From: Liolophura sinensis
Lineage: Eukaryota; Mollusca; Polyplacophora; Chitonida; Chitonidae
Direction of reading: 5' to 3'
DNA: 64,000 bases
Assembly (NCBI RefSeq): GCF_032854445.1
Contig: NC_088303.1
Span: forward strand, 503,501 to 567,500
The notes beneath the pieces are model-generated. The model saw nothing but the letters and a program-made list of their open reading frames with translations, was not told the DNA's origin and did not search any database. This document shows positions 22,690 to 34,244 of this stretch, in pieces (positions within the stretch are counted from its first letter, which is position 1; each line of letters starts with the position of its first letter). The position numbers and the translations under genes are program-made.

Positions 22690-23260
22690 CAATTCCACAA
22701 AGCCATTTCTAACTTATATGAAAATTTTAAACATGGTTTCGGGGCTGATTTTGCGCCCTAGAAATACAAATTGTGGCCATCTCATATAAATGTATTAGGG
22801 TTTCAGCCTCCCATGCCATAAACTACTATGACTCTGGTCAAAACATGATAACAGAGATGCGTCAGCTAATGCTTACAGACAGTATTTTGTGTGGTATTGG
22901 AATGTGACTAGGCACTCTCCACATGAAAATAAGCATATTCCCATGCGTCCCTTCTGTTTCATATGAACGAATGCAGAACGAATGTAGAGTTAACACAAGA
23001 GAATAAAATTGGTGAGCGTTGGAAAGCATGTCACGACGTTAGGCTATACAAGTCAGAAACTTGCATATGAAAAGCTTATGTTTGCTTCATACCGAGTCTT
23101 TAGAATATACCGGGTGCAATAAGTATCGCTAAAGGCTAAGTTATAGTAACCCTGGACAAAGAAGCCATGGATCAGTGACAATCGACAGGAGAGTCAATGT
23201 CCGGCGAAATATCGTCACGAAAATTTTTTGCATTTCATCGTAGAGCCGGTGACGTCATTG
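22690..23260. other. Intron 4, left part; nothing specific seen
   Basis: Unique sequence with no exon or repeat I can support. Confidence 0.4.
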
Positions 23261-23560
23261 CAGGTAAAAGCACAAGTTGTCCTCTAATCACAATAGCACG
23301 AGAAGACCGCGGCCTTTACGCCTACATTTTGGCGTGGCAAAACCGAAGAATGGCCTCAGGTTGATTTCGAGAACTATGGGCTCAAATGGCGATGATGTTA
23401 GCGTTAGAACGACAACACGCAAACTGACACAGATGGGTTATAGTACTAGACAACTTGTCAGGAAACCAGCCTTCTCTGCACGTCACCGTCAACAGCGGTT
23501 ATCATGGTCCAACTTTGGGGACACCTTACCGTGAATCACGGGCGCCATGTCATCTTTGCA
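23261..23560 (+). pseudogene. Tc1/mariner transposase fragment in intron 4
   Basis: In one frame (23277-23534), VSVRTTTRKLTQMGY and RKPAFSARHRQQRLSW are readable. This is the helix-turn-helix/linker part of Tc1-like transposases, where S-x-R-T-V-x-R-x-L and K-P-x-L-T-x-x-H-x-x-x-R-L-x-W are usual. The catalytic domain is absent; the 27-bp array replaces it from about 23590. It is oriented with the host gene. Confidence 0.7.
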
Positions 23561-23589
23561 CAAGAATTCACATTCTTGGCAGAAGTTAT

Positions 23590-26585
23590 GGCAGAAGGAC
23601 CAGCTGTCTAATTTTAGGCAGAATGACCATCTGTCTAATTATAAGCACAATGGCCAACTGTCTAATTATAGGCAGAATGATCAGTTGTCTAATCATAGGC
23701 AGAATGACCAGCTGTTTAATTATAGGCAGACTGACCAGCTGTTTAATTATAAGCAGACTGACCAGCTGTCTAATTATAGGCAGAAGGACCAGCTGTCTAA
23801 TTATTGGCAGAAACAACAGGTGTCTAATTTTAGGCAGAATGACCAACTGTCTAATTATAGGCAGAATGACCAACTGTCTAATTATAAGCACAATGACCAA
23901 CTGTCTAATTATAGGCAGAATGACCAGCTGTTTAAGTATAGGCAGACTGACTAACTGTCCAATTATAGGAAGAAGAACCAACTGTCTAAATTATAAGCAC
24001 AATGACCAACTGTCTAATTATAGGCAGAAGGACCAGCTGTTTAAGTATAGGCAGACTGACTAACTGTCCAATTATAGGAAGAAGAACCAACTGTTTAATT
24101 ATAGACACAATGACCAACTGTCTAATTTTAGGCAGAATGACCAACTGTCTAATTATAGGCACAATGACCAATTATCTAATTATAGGCACAATGACCAACT
24201 GTCTAATTTTAGGCAGAAGGACCAGCTGCCTAATTATAGGCACAATGACCAGCTGTTTAAGTACAGGCAGACAAACCAACTATCTAATTATAGATAAAAG
24301 GACCAACTGTTTAATTATAGGCAGAAGGACCAGCTGTCAAATTTTAGACAGAATGGCCAACTGTCTAATTATAGGCAGAATGGCCAACTGTCTGATTTTA
24401 GGCAGAACGATCAGTTGTATAAATTATAAGCACAAGGACCAACTCTCTAATTATAGGCAGAAGGAAGAATTGTCTAATTATACGCCGAATGACTAACTGT
24501 CTAATTATAGACAGAAGATCCAACTGTTTAATTATAGGCAGAAGTACCAGGTCTCTTATTATTGGCACAATGACCAACTTTCTAATTATAGGAAGAAGAA
24601 CCAAGTGTCTAATTATAGGTAGTAGGACCGGCTGTAATTATAGGCAGAAGGACCAGCTGTCTAGTTATAGGCAGGATGACCAACTGTCTAATTATTGGCA
24701 GAATGACCTCCTGCCTAATTACAGATCGAATGGCCAACTGTATATTTACAGGCAGAAGAACCAACTGTCCTATTATAGGCAGAATGAGCAGCTGTCTAAT
24801 TATAGGCAAAAGAATAAACTGTCTAATTATTGACAGAATAACCAAGTGAAGTTATAGGTAGAAGGACCAACTATCTAATTTTAGTCAAAAGGACCAACTG
24901 TCTAATTTTAGGCAGAATGACCAACTGTCTAATTATAAGCACAATGACAACTCTCTAATTATAGGCAGAAGGACCAACTGTCTAATTATACGCCGAATGA
25001 CCAACTGCCCAACTGTTTAATTATGGGCAGAAGTACCAGCTCTCTAATTATAGGCAGAATGACCAACAAATTATAGGCAGAAGAACCAACTGTCTAATTA
25101 TAGACAGAAGAACCACCTGTAATTATAGGCAGAAGGACCAACTGTCTAATTATTGGCAGAATGGCCGCTTGTCTAATTACAGATCGAATGACCAACTGTA
25201 TATTTAAAGACAGAAGGACAAACTGTCTTATTATAGGCAGAATGAGCAGACATCTAATTATAGGTAGAAGAATAAACTGTCTAATTATAGAAAAAATAAC
25301 CAAGTGAAGATATAGGTAGAAGGACCAACTGTCTAATTATAGTCAAAAGGACCAACTGTCTAATTATAAACACAATGACCAGCTGTCTAATTATGGGCAG
25401 AATGACAAGCTGTTTAGGTATGGACAGACTGACCAACTGTCTAATTATAGGCAGAATGACCAACTGTTTAATTATAGGCAGAATGACCAGCTGTATAATT
25501 TTAGGCAAAATGACCAACTGTCTAATTATAAGCAAAATGACCAACTGTCTAATTATTTGCAGAATGAACGCCTGTCTAATTACAGATCGAATGGCAAACT
25601 GTATATTTATAGGCATAAGGACCAACTGTCTTATTATAAGCGGAATGACCAGCTGTATAGTTATAAGTAGAAGGACCAACTGTCTCATTATAGGTAGAAG
25701 GATAAACTGTCTAATTATGGACAGAATGACCAAGTGTAGTTATAGGTAGAAGGACCAATTGTCTAATTTTAGACAGAATGACCAACTGTCTATTTATAAG
25801 CACAATGACCAACTGTGTATTTATAGGCAAAATGACCAGCTGTCTAATTATAGGCAGAATGACCAACTGTTTAAGTATGGGCAGATTCACCAACTGTCTA
25901 ATTATAGACACAATGACCAACTGTCTAATTATAGACACAATGACCAACTGTCTAATTAAAGGCATAATGACCAGCTGTCTAATTATATGCAGAATGACCA
26001 ACTATTTCATTATAGGTAGAAGGATAAACTGTCTAATTATAGACAGAATGACCAAGTGTAGTTACAGGTAGAAGGACCAACTGTCTAATTATAGGCAGAA
26101 TGACCAACTGTCTAATTATAGGCACAAGGACAAACTGTAATTATAGGCAGAATGACCAGCTGTCTAATTATAGTCAAAAGGACCAACTGTCTAATTATAG
26201 GCACAAGGACAAACTGTAATTATAGGCAGAATGATCAACTGTCTAATTATAGGTAGAAGGACCAGCTATCTAATTATAGGCACAAGGACCAGCTGTCTAA
26301 TTATAGGCACAAGGACCAACTGTAATTATAGGCAGAATGACCAGCTGTCTAAGTATAAGTAGAAGGACCAGGTGTCTAGTTATAGGTAGAAGGATAAACT
26401 GTGTGATTATAGACAGAATGACCAAGTGTAGTTATAGGTAGAAGAACCAACTAATTATAGACAGAAGGACCAACTGTCTAATTACAGGTAGAAGGACCTG
26501 CTGTCTAATTATAGGCAGAAGGACCAACTGTCTAATTATTTGCAGAATGACCAACTGTCTAATTATAGGTAGAGTGACCAGTTGT
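23590..26585. repeat. Minisatellite, 27-bp unit (intron 4)
   Basis: About 110 copies with CTGTCTAATTATAGGCAGAA and TGACCAA. Since 27 is a multiple of three, many copies are open in several frames on both strands (NDQLSNYRQ on plus), which explains the long ORFs here. Periodic frame breaks and the lack of a start or splice context argue against coding. It fills 3.0 kb of intron 4. Confidence 0.96.
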
Positions 26586-26765
26586 CACTGTCCTCAAGCT
26601 CCGTCAACATTTTAAACCGGTGACTGGGGCTCCATCTGCATGGTTAACCAGTGAGTCGGTTTCCGTTCACAGTACTAACAAATGATACTTGCTAAATTAA
26701 AGCTGGAAGCTTTATTTCTGATATGAAATGTGCTGATATATTGCTGTCGTTGTTGTTTTTCCCAG

Positions 26766-26885
26766 ATTGTGTTGGACAATGTGTGTTCAGTGCAACCAAT
26801 ACAACCTATAACGCTGGTGACAGTTGGGTGTACAACTGTTACCGGTACACATGCACCGGAGCTGGAACTTTCACCAGTCAACGGG
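26766..26885 (+). CDS. Exon 5: cysteine module 4
   Basis: Acceptor GTTTTTCCCAG, donor CGGG|GTAAGG. It encodes DCVGQCVFSATNTTYNAGD, then NCYRYTC; 40 codons, phase 1-1. Two N-x-T sequons are possible. Confidence 0.82.
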
Positions 26886-27402
26886 GTAAGGCTACAAAGA
26901 ACACTCTTTTCTCTCTTTTTTTCATTTAAAGCTTTTCACTGTATTAGAATATTTTCACTTACATATGCTAACGTGTACCATCTTTCCTCTACATATACAA
27001 ACAAATCAGATTTCTAGCGTAGCTTGATGTCTTAATGGGACTAACCTCCGAGAGAAATTCTGAATTTATGAGTCGTTTCAGCTAAATACAAAAATGAGCT
27101 GCATTTAACTCCTACCTAAACCTCCGAAAAATCTCAAAACAATTAGAAGGGCACTCCATCCTTGGTCTAAACTGTTCGATGCTCCACTCAGCGTCAGATA
27201 CATGTCAGTAGACATCTGGAAGTCTTAACTTTACACAGAAAATAAAACACCAGCGCATTTTTGTCGCCGTCGGCCACATGTCTGTTTAATGTATGAAGAA
27301 TTAGGAGTGAAAAACTACGGTCTCAATTTACACCATCTGTCTTGCTTAGAACATGTAGTTAGAGAACCTTTTGTAGAGCCTATCCGACGTGTTATATTGT
27401 AG
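26886..27402. other. Intron 5; nothing specific seen
   Basis: 517-bp intron of unique AT-rich sequence. Confidence 0.6.
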
Positions 27403-27528
27403 AATGCTGCAGTGTGAGCTCCAATGGTCAGGTTGTCGACTATCCAATTGGCACATTCCAGATTGAAGGTCTTGACTGCAATGAGTATATCTGTGATGCT
27501 GAAAATGGATTTTCTGCAGGCGCCGTCA
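27403..27528 (+). CDS. Exon 6: cysteine module 5
   Basis: Acceptor TTATATTGTAG, donor GTCA|GTAAGT. It encodes ECCSVSSNGQVVDYPIGTF, then LDCNEYIC; 42 codons, phase 1-1. The doubled cysteine at its start is unusual among the modules. Confidence 0.8.
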
Positions 27529-27849
27529 GTAAGTTGAAAAATCTCCATGAGAGCATCTAGAGCCCCCAAGGGCTGGCAGTGATTTTCTAAGGATCATAAT
27601 TAATAAATATGCCGGAGAATGCGACGGAATATACATTGCACGTGTGAATCAGAGACCCTGTAATAACAGCTAAAGTTTGGAGTAATTCATGGCCAATTTA
27701 GGCCGACATAACTTCACAACTCCGAGCGAGTTTACACTGTTCGGAACCAATTTCACACACACATCGGTATGTATACCACAGAACATATGTGGGTGTGGAA
27801 AAAATCGATTAATCGTTAGAACTGACGGAGATCCGTACACAAAACACAT

Positions 27850-28240
27850 TCCTGATATCTCCTATCTGTGATATCGCCCGTCTCTGATATCTCTCATCCC
27901 TGATGTCCACCGTCCCTCATATCGCCCATTTCTGATATCTCCCATCCCTGATATCGCTCATGTCTGATAACTCCCATCTTTGATATCTCCCATATCTGAT
28001 ATCTCCTATCACTGATATTTTCCATTCCTGATATCTCCCATCTTAGATGCCTCCCATTCCTGATTTCTCCCACCCCTTATATCTTCTATTCCTGATATCC
28101 CTCATCTTTGATATCCCCCATCCCTGATATCTGCCATCCTTGATATCTCCCATTCTGGATTTCTCCTATCCCTGATATCCCCATCCCTGATGTTTCCCAT
28201 CCCTGATATCTCCTATCCCAGATACCTCCCCTCCCTGACT
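27850..28240. repeat. Minisatellite, ~16-17-bp unit (intron 6)
   Basis: About 24 imperfect copies of CTGATATCTCCCATCC, with length variation. Located in intron 6. Confidence 0.9.
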
Positions 28241-28589
28241 TAGTTTTCAAAGGACAATAATTCTAGAGCTCCAAAGCATAGCCGCATGTGCATTGCATGT
28301 AGTGCTCTGTAGTGCTCTGTGGAGCTTAATGAAAACTTTTATTTCATTTTATTACATACCCATGGATAACAAATTACATCTTCTAAACAGAACAACGTTA
28401 CGAGAACAATCGACTGACTGCTCTACAAAAGCAAGTAAAACTTTGGTCTCAGATAGTTCATTATTTCATCCTATGCATGATACATGTACAGTATGTACCC
28501 GCAAAACACCTTGCTTCTACCCTGGTTACACATGCTCTCAGGAAATTTCAATAACTATGCTGAATATACCTGTGATGTTGCTGTTAAAA

Positions 28590-28880
28590 CATGTATGTGT
28601 GTATAAAAGTTGTGTATATTTGTTGTGCATATATATTGTTTATGTTTACCTCGTATATATTTGTTGTGTGTATATGTTGTGTATATTTGTTGTGTTGTGT
28701 ATATATGTTGTGTTGTGTGTATATGTTGTGCGTATATGTTGTGTATATTTGTTGTGTTGTGTGTGTATGTTGTGTTATATATGTTGTGTATATATGTTGT
28801 GTTGTGTGTATATGTTGTGTTGTGTATATATCTTGTGTATATATGTTGTGTATATATGGTGTGTTGTGTATGTTTATTAA
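28590..28880. repeat. Simple repeat (TATATGTTGTGT)n, left block
   Basis: Irregular copies of GTGTATATGTTGTGT. The same repeat continues at 29121-29500, split by a (TTTA)n tract and a SINE tail. Apparent Cys/Val/Tyr-rich frames are products of this repeat. Confidence 0.92.
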
Positions 28881-28889
28881 TTAATTTAT

Positions 28890-28941
28890 TAAATAAATAA
28901 TTTATTAATGTATGTATGTATGTATGTATGTATTTATTTGT

Positions 28942-29028
<87 letters not shown>

Positions 29029-29120
29029 CTTATTTATTTATTTGATTGGTGTTTTACGCCATACTCAAGAATATTTCACTTATACGACGGCAGCCAGCAT
29101 TATGGTGGGAGGAAACCTTG
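28890..29120 (-). mobile_element. SINE 3' end with expanded (AAAT)n tail
   Basis: A (TTTA)n tract of ~120 bp (28925-29045) adjoins TTGATTGGTGTTTTACGCC and the SINE body as far as GGTGGGAGGAAACC, then stops. This is a minus-strand SINE truncated to ~80 bp with a greatly expanded tail. It lies inside the TATATGTTGTGT repeat. Confidence 0.85.
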
Positions 29121-29500
29121 GTGTTGTGTACATATGTTGTGTTGTCTATCTATGTAGTGTTGTATATATATGTTGTGTTGTACATATATGTTGTGTATAT
29201 GTGTTGTGTTGTTATATATGGTGTGTTGTGTATATATGCTGTGCAAATACGTTATGTATACACTTTGTGTATATATTTTACAGTTAAATGGTCCCATTGC
29301 ATAAGCATGAATGATGTGTGTACATATATTGTGTTGTGTACATATGTTGTCTTGTGTGTATATGTTGTCTGGTGTTTATATGTTGTCTTGTGTGTATACA
29401 TGTTGTCTTGTGTGTATATGTTGTCTTGTGTGTATATGTTGTGCATGTATGTTGTGTTTTGTGTATATCTTGTGTATATAGGTTGTGTATATATTTTACA
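29121..29500. repeat. Simple repeat (TATATGTTGTGT)n, right block
   Basis: Continuation of the repeat at 28590-28880. It includes a duplicated segment ending TTTTACAGTTAAATGG (29275-29292 and 29494-29510). Confidence 0.88.
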
Positions 29501-29540
29501 GTTAAATGGCCTCATTACATAAGCATTCCATTGCCTACAG

Positions 29541-29660
29541 GTTGTTTGAACAGTGACACGGGCAGATGTGATCCTGTCGGAACGGTCAAGATGGATGGCT
29601 GTTTCAAATACGAATGTAAAAACTTTACCAGCTACGCCAGCTATACTTTTGTTTCTGGTG
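29541..29660 (+). CDS. Exon 7: cysteine module 6
   Basis: Acceptor CATTGCCTACAG; donor GGTG|GTGAGT is preferred over the overlapping G|GTGGTG. It encodes GCLNSDTGRCDPVGT style sequence (first residue completed by exon 6, giving S), then GCFKYEC; 40 codons, phase 1-1. Confidence 0.82.
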
Positions 29661-30204
29661 GTGAGTTCGCACATTCGGATATTTACTGTGCAATATCCTT
29701 TATTTTTCTCACGGTGGTATCTTAATTCTAGAAGACATATCACGTGTTTAAAATGCTACTTCGGCATAACGCTGGATTTCCCGGTGTGACCATTTACCAG
29801 GTATCCCACAGTGTTTGCTTCTCCATACTGTAGTCCTTCTTTCATTATGCCTGCACACACCAGGTACGAATCCCATCCTAGTTACACTACACTGAAACTA
29901 GGGCTTAGAACTCGACTATCTCCAGATGATATCGTCGTTGGCATAATCCAACAAACAGCTCGATCACCTGTATTTGGTGACTTACTGTTAATACTGCTGA
30001 TTGGAGTGCCGAATTTGAGTTTCATGAATGACGTGGAGAACAGAAGGTGAATCTTACGATGTCTTGCGTCACGAAATTCTAATTCTAATGAACTTCTTTC
30101 ATGTCCACTAAAGTTGCCAGCTCCCCTCCTCCAGAAAAAAAAACAACAGATCCCGCCATTATGAAAATCAGTGACGGCAATTCCATTTAAGTTTCAAATG
30201 CATA
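29661..30204. other. Intron 7, left part; nothing specific seen
   Basis: Unique sequence. An 80-codon frame near 29811-30050 has no module pattern or splice context. Confidence 0.4.
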
Positions 30205-30425
30205 TGCTTAGGTTTTTACGTCCTATTTAATAATATTTCAGTTATATGACAACCACGAATCATTGGGTGTGTGTACATATGCCGCCAGGTTGCTGCAGCC
30301 ACTGAAGTATCATGGCACCCAGTCACATTTTACTCACACAGGGCCAATTAGTCCTGTTGGACGCTAAGTGAGGAAGAAAGAAGTAACGGGCGAACGCTCT
30401 GACCATTAGGCCACCGAAGTGGTGG
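30205..30425 (-). mobile_element. Diverged SINE-like element, possibly a second family
   Basis: The left part resembles the common SINE tail (GGTTTTTACGTCCTATTTAATAATATTTCAG). The right end carries a different head: GGGCGAACGCTCTGACCATT and AGGCCACCGAAGTGG, which read on minus as a tRNA-like A-box region. It lies just before the 27-bp array of intron 7. Confidence 0.5.
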
Positions 30426-30465
30426 ATTTAGTATAGATTCCGCCAGAATTTTCCCATCTGAGCGT

Positions 30466-32920
30466 TTGATACCGACAACCAGAGACAATGAGGATATACC
30501 GACAACCACAGACAATGACGATATACCGACAACCACAAACAATGACGATATACCGATAACCAAAGACAATGACGATATACCGACAACCAAAGACAATGAC
30601 AATATACCGATAACCACAGACAATGAAGATATGCCGACAACCAGAGACAATGACGATATACCGACAACCACAGACAATGACGATATACCGACAACCACAG
30701 ACAATGACGATATACCGACAACCACAGGCAATAAAGATATGCCGACAACCAGAGACAATGACGATATACCGACAACCACAGACAATGACGATATACCGTC
30801 AACCAGAGACAATGACGATATACCGTCAACCACAGACAATGACGATATACCGACAACCACAGACAATGAAGATATGCCGACAACCATAGACAATGAAGAT
30901 ATACCGACAACCACAGACAATGACGATATACCGACAACCACAGACAATGACGATATACCGACAACCACAGACAATGACGATATACCGACAACCACAGACA
31001 ATGACGAAATACCCACAACCAGAGACAATGACGATACACCGACAACCAGAGACAATGACGATATACCGACAACCAGAGAGAATGAAGATATAACGACAAC
31101 CACAGACAATGAAGATATACCGACAACCACAAACAATGACGATATACCGACAACCAGAGACAATGACGATATACCGACAACCAAAGACAATGAAGATATA
31201 CCGACAACCACAGACAATGAAGATATCCCGACAATCAGAGACAATGAAGATATACCGACAACCAGAGACGATGACGATATACTAACAACCAGAGACAATG
31301 ACGATACACTAACAACCAAAGACAATGACGATATACCGACAACCAGAGACAATGAAAATATACCAATAGCCAGAGACAATGACGATATACCGACAACCAC
31401 AGACAATGACGATATACCGACAACCACAGACAATGACCATATACCGACAACCACAAACAATGACGATATACCGATAACAACAAACAATGACGATATACTA
31501 ACAACCACAGACAATGACGATATACCGACAACCACACACAATGACAACCACAGACAATGACGATATACCGACAACCACAGACAATGACGATATACCCACA
31601 ACAAGAGACAATGACGATATACCCACAACCACAGACAATGACGATATACCGACAACCACAGACAATGACGATATACCGACAACCAGAGACAATGAAGCTA
31701 TGCCGACAACCAGAGACAATGACAATATACCGACAACCACAGACAATGATGAAACCGACAACCACAGACAATGACGATATACCAACAACCACAGACAATG
31801 AAGATATACCCACAACCAGAGACAATGAAGATATGCCCACAACCAGAGACAATGACGATATACCCACAACCACAGACAATGACGATATACCGACAAAAAG
31901 GACAATAACAATATGCCGTCAACCAGAGACAATGACGATATACTAACAACCACAGACAATGAAGATATGCCGACAACCAGAGACAATGACGATATACCGA
32001 CAACCACAGACAATGAAAATATGCCGACAACCAGAGACAATGATGATATACCAACAACCACAGACAATGAAGATATGCCCACAACCAGAGACAATGACGA
32101 TATACCCACAACCACAGACAATGAAAATATGCCGACAACCACAGACAATGAAGATATGCCCACAACCAGAGACAATGACGATATACCCACAACCACAGAC
32201 AATGACGATATACCGACAACAAAAGACAATAACAATATGCCGTCAACCACAGACAATGATGATATACTAACAACCACAGACAATGAAGATATGCCCACAA
32301 CCAGAGACAATGACGATATACCCACAACCAGAGACAATGACGATATACCGACAACAAAGGACAATAACGATATACCGTCAACCACAGACAATGATGAAAC
32401 CGACAACCACAGACAATGACGATATACTAACAACCACAGACAATGAAGATATGCCGACAACCAGAGACAATGACGATATACCGACAACCACAGACAATGA
32501 AAATATGCCCACAACCACAGACAATGAAGATATGCCCACAACCAGAGACAATGACGATATACCGACAACCATAGACAACGAAGATATGCCGACAACCACA
32601 AACAATGACGATATACTGACAACCACAGACAATGATGAAAGCGACAACCACAGACAATGACGATATACTGACAACCACAGACAATGAAGATATGCCGACA
32701 ACCAGAGACAAGGACGATATACCGACAACCACAGACAATGAAGATATGCCGACAACCACAGACAATGACGATACACCGACAACCACAGACAATGAAGATA
32801 TGCCGACAACCACAGACAATGACGATATACCGACAACCACAGACAACGACGATATACTGACAACCACAGACAATGAAGATACCGACAATCACAGACAATG
32901 ATAATATACCGACAACCTGT
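30466..32920. repeat. Minisatellite, 27-bp unit (intron 7)
   Basis: About 90 copies with ACCGACAACCACAGACAATG and ACGATAT. The unit is nine codons, so frames stay open for hundreds of codons on both strands (DNDDIPTTT on plus; HCLWLSVYR and IVIVCGCRY types on minus). Occasional partial units (around 31545, 31755, 32395, 32640) reset the frame. I treat it as intronic repeat, not coding. Confidence 0.96.
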
Positions 32921-33104
32921 GTGTTCTCTCTTACAATACATGTAGTAACGTAAATAATCCCTGTCACCACAGAAATTTTAGGTACAAAAAGCAAGGATGT
33001 CATTTACAGTTTCAGTTACAATATTGAAATACTCTGTTAACAAATTTAACTCCCAAGACTAACAGCATCTGTTCTGAAGTCACCAAATCTGGTGTTCCTC
33101 ACAG

Positions 33105-33260
33105 GTTGTTATGACTCGGCTGCAAGTAAATGCAGAGACGTTGGGGAAACATGGATCGCAAAGACGAGCAATACCGCTCCGTATGAAGACACCGGATACT
33201 GCTATAACAAGACGTGCAGTTTGAGTGACAATACCTACACTGTCACCATTGTCAATGTTC
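33105..33260 (+). CDS. Exon 8: cysteine module 7 (long type)
   Basis: Acceptor TGTTCCTCACAG, donor GTTC|GTAAGT. It encodes GCYDSAASKCRDVGETW, later GYCYNKTC; 52 codons, phase 1-1, the same length and pattern as exon 3. Confidence 0.84.
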
Positions 33261-33439
33261 GTAAGTATATACTGACCTCTTTGGTGCGAGCGAACAAAAA
33301 CTTTGTCACATCATCAGCATTGGTAAAAACAATATCCATTGTCAAATTTCCAATGATCAGTTTCATCAATAAAAAAGCATAATAATCTCTTAAAAATAGG
33401 TAACTAGTATATAATTCGAACAGAAGATGGTTTCCGCGC

Positions 33440-34130
33440 CAGTAGAAGCAGTTAACAGTTTTCAGTTATGTCGGAGAGACATAACTGAGTAATATTCCAT
33501 GCGTCCAATCCAGTAGTCCACAACAGTTTTCAGTGATGTCGGAGAGATAGAAGTAATATTTTATGCGTCCAATCCAGTTGTCCACAACAGTTTTCAGTTA
33601 TGTCGGAGAGATACAAGTGAGTAATATTCCATGCGTCCAATCCAGTAGTCCACAACAGTTTTCAGTTATGTCGGAGAGATACAATTGAGTAATATTTTAT
33701 GCGTCCAATCCAGTAGTCCACAACAGTTTTCAATTATGTCGGAGAGATACAATTGAGTAATATTCCATGCGTCCAATCCAGTAGTCCACAACAGTTTTCA
33801 ATTATGTCGGAGAGATACAATTGAGTAATATTCCATGCGTCCAATCCAGTAGGCCACAACCGTTTTCATTTATGTCGGAGAGATACAATTGAGTAATATT
33901 CCATGCGTCCAATCCAGTAGTCCACAACAGTTTTCAATTATGTCGGAGAGATACAATTGAGTAATATTTCATGCGTCCAATCCAGTAGTCCACAACCGTT
34001 TTCATTTATGTCGGAGAGATACAATTGAGTAATATTTTATGCGTCCAATCCAGTAGGCCACAACCGTTTTCAGTTACGTCCGAGAGATACAATTGAGTAA
34101 TATTTCATGCGTCCAATCCAGTAGTCCACA
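33440..34130. repeat. Minisatellite, ~68-bp unit (intron 8)
   Basis: Ten copies with ACAACAGTTTTCAATTATGT, CGGAGAGATACAATTGAG and CGTCCAATCCAGTAG. Highly uniform. Confidence 0.95.
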
Positions 34131-34244
34131 GAAGTTTATATTTAAACACTGAACGCTTCGTATTTGTGCTATGCACCATATTCTGTTAGCCAGCAAAAAA
34201 CCCATTTCCCATTTGTAACATCCGGGTTAATGTCTCAGCTGTTA

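Noticed and set aside
23455-26071. Repeated basic/isoleucine-rich ORFs on both strands
   Set aside because: By-products of the other 27-bp array.
28293-28600. Frame with several cysteines in intron 6 (CTVCTRKTPC)
   Set aside because: No phase-1 acceptor in register and no module spacing.
28591-29522. Cysteine/valine/tyrosine-rich ORFs (VVYICCV type)
   Set aside because: Encoded by the TATATGTTGTGT simple repeat; the resemblance to cysteine-rich proteins is compositional.
30348-33003. ORFs of 444, 501 and 364 codons on both strands
   Set aside because: All arise from a 27-bp repeat without stops in several frames. No start, splice or domain context, and sister frames are equally open.
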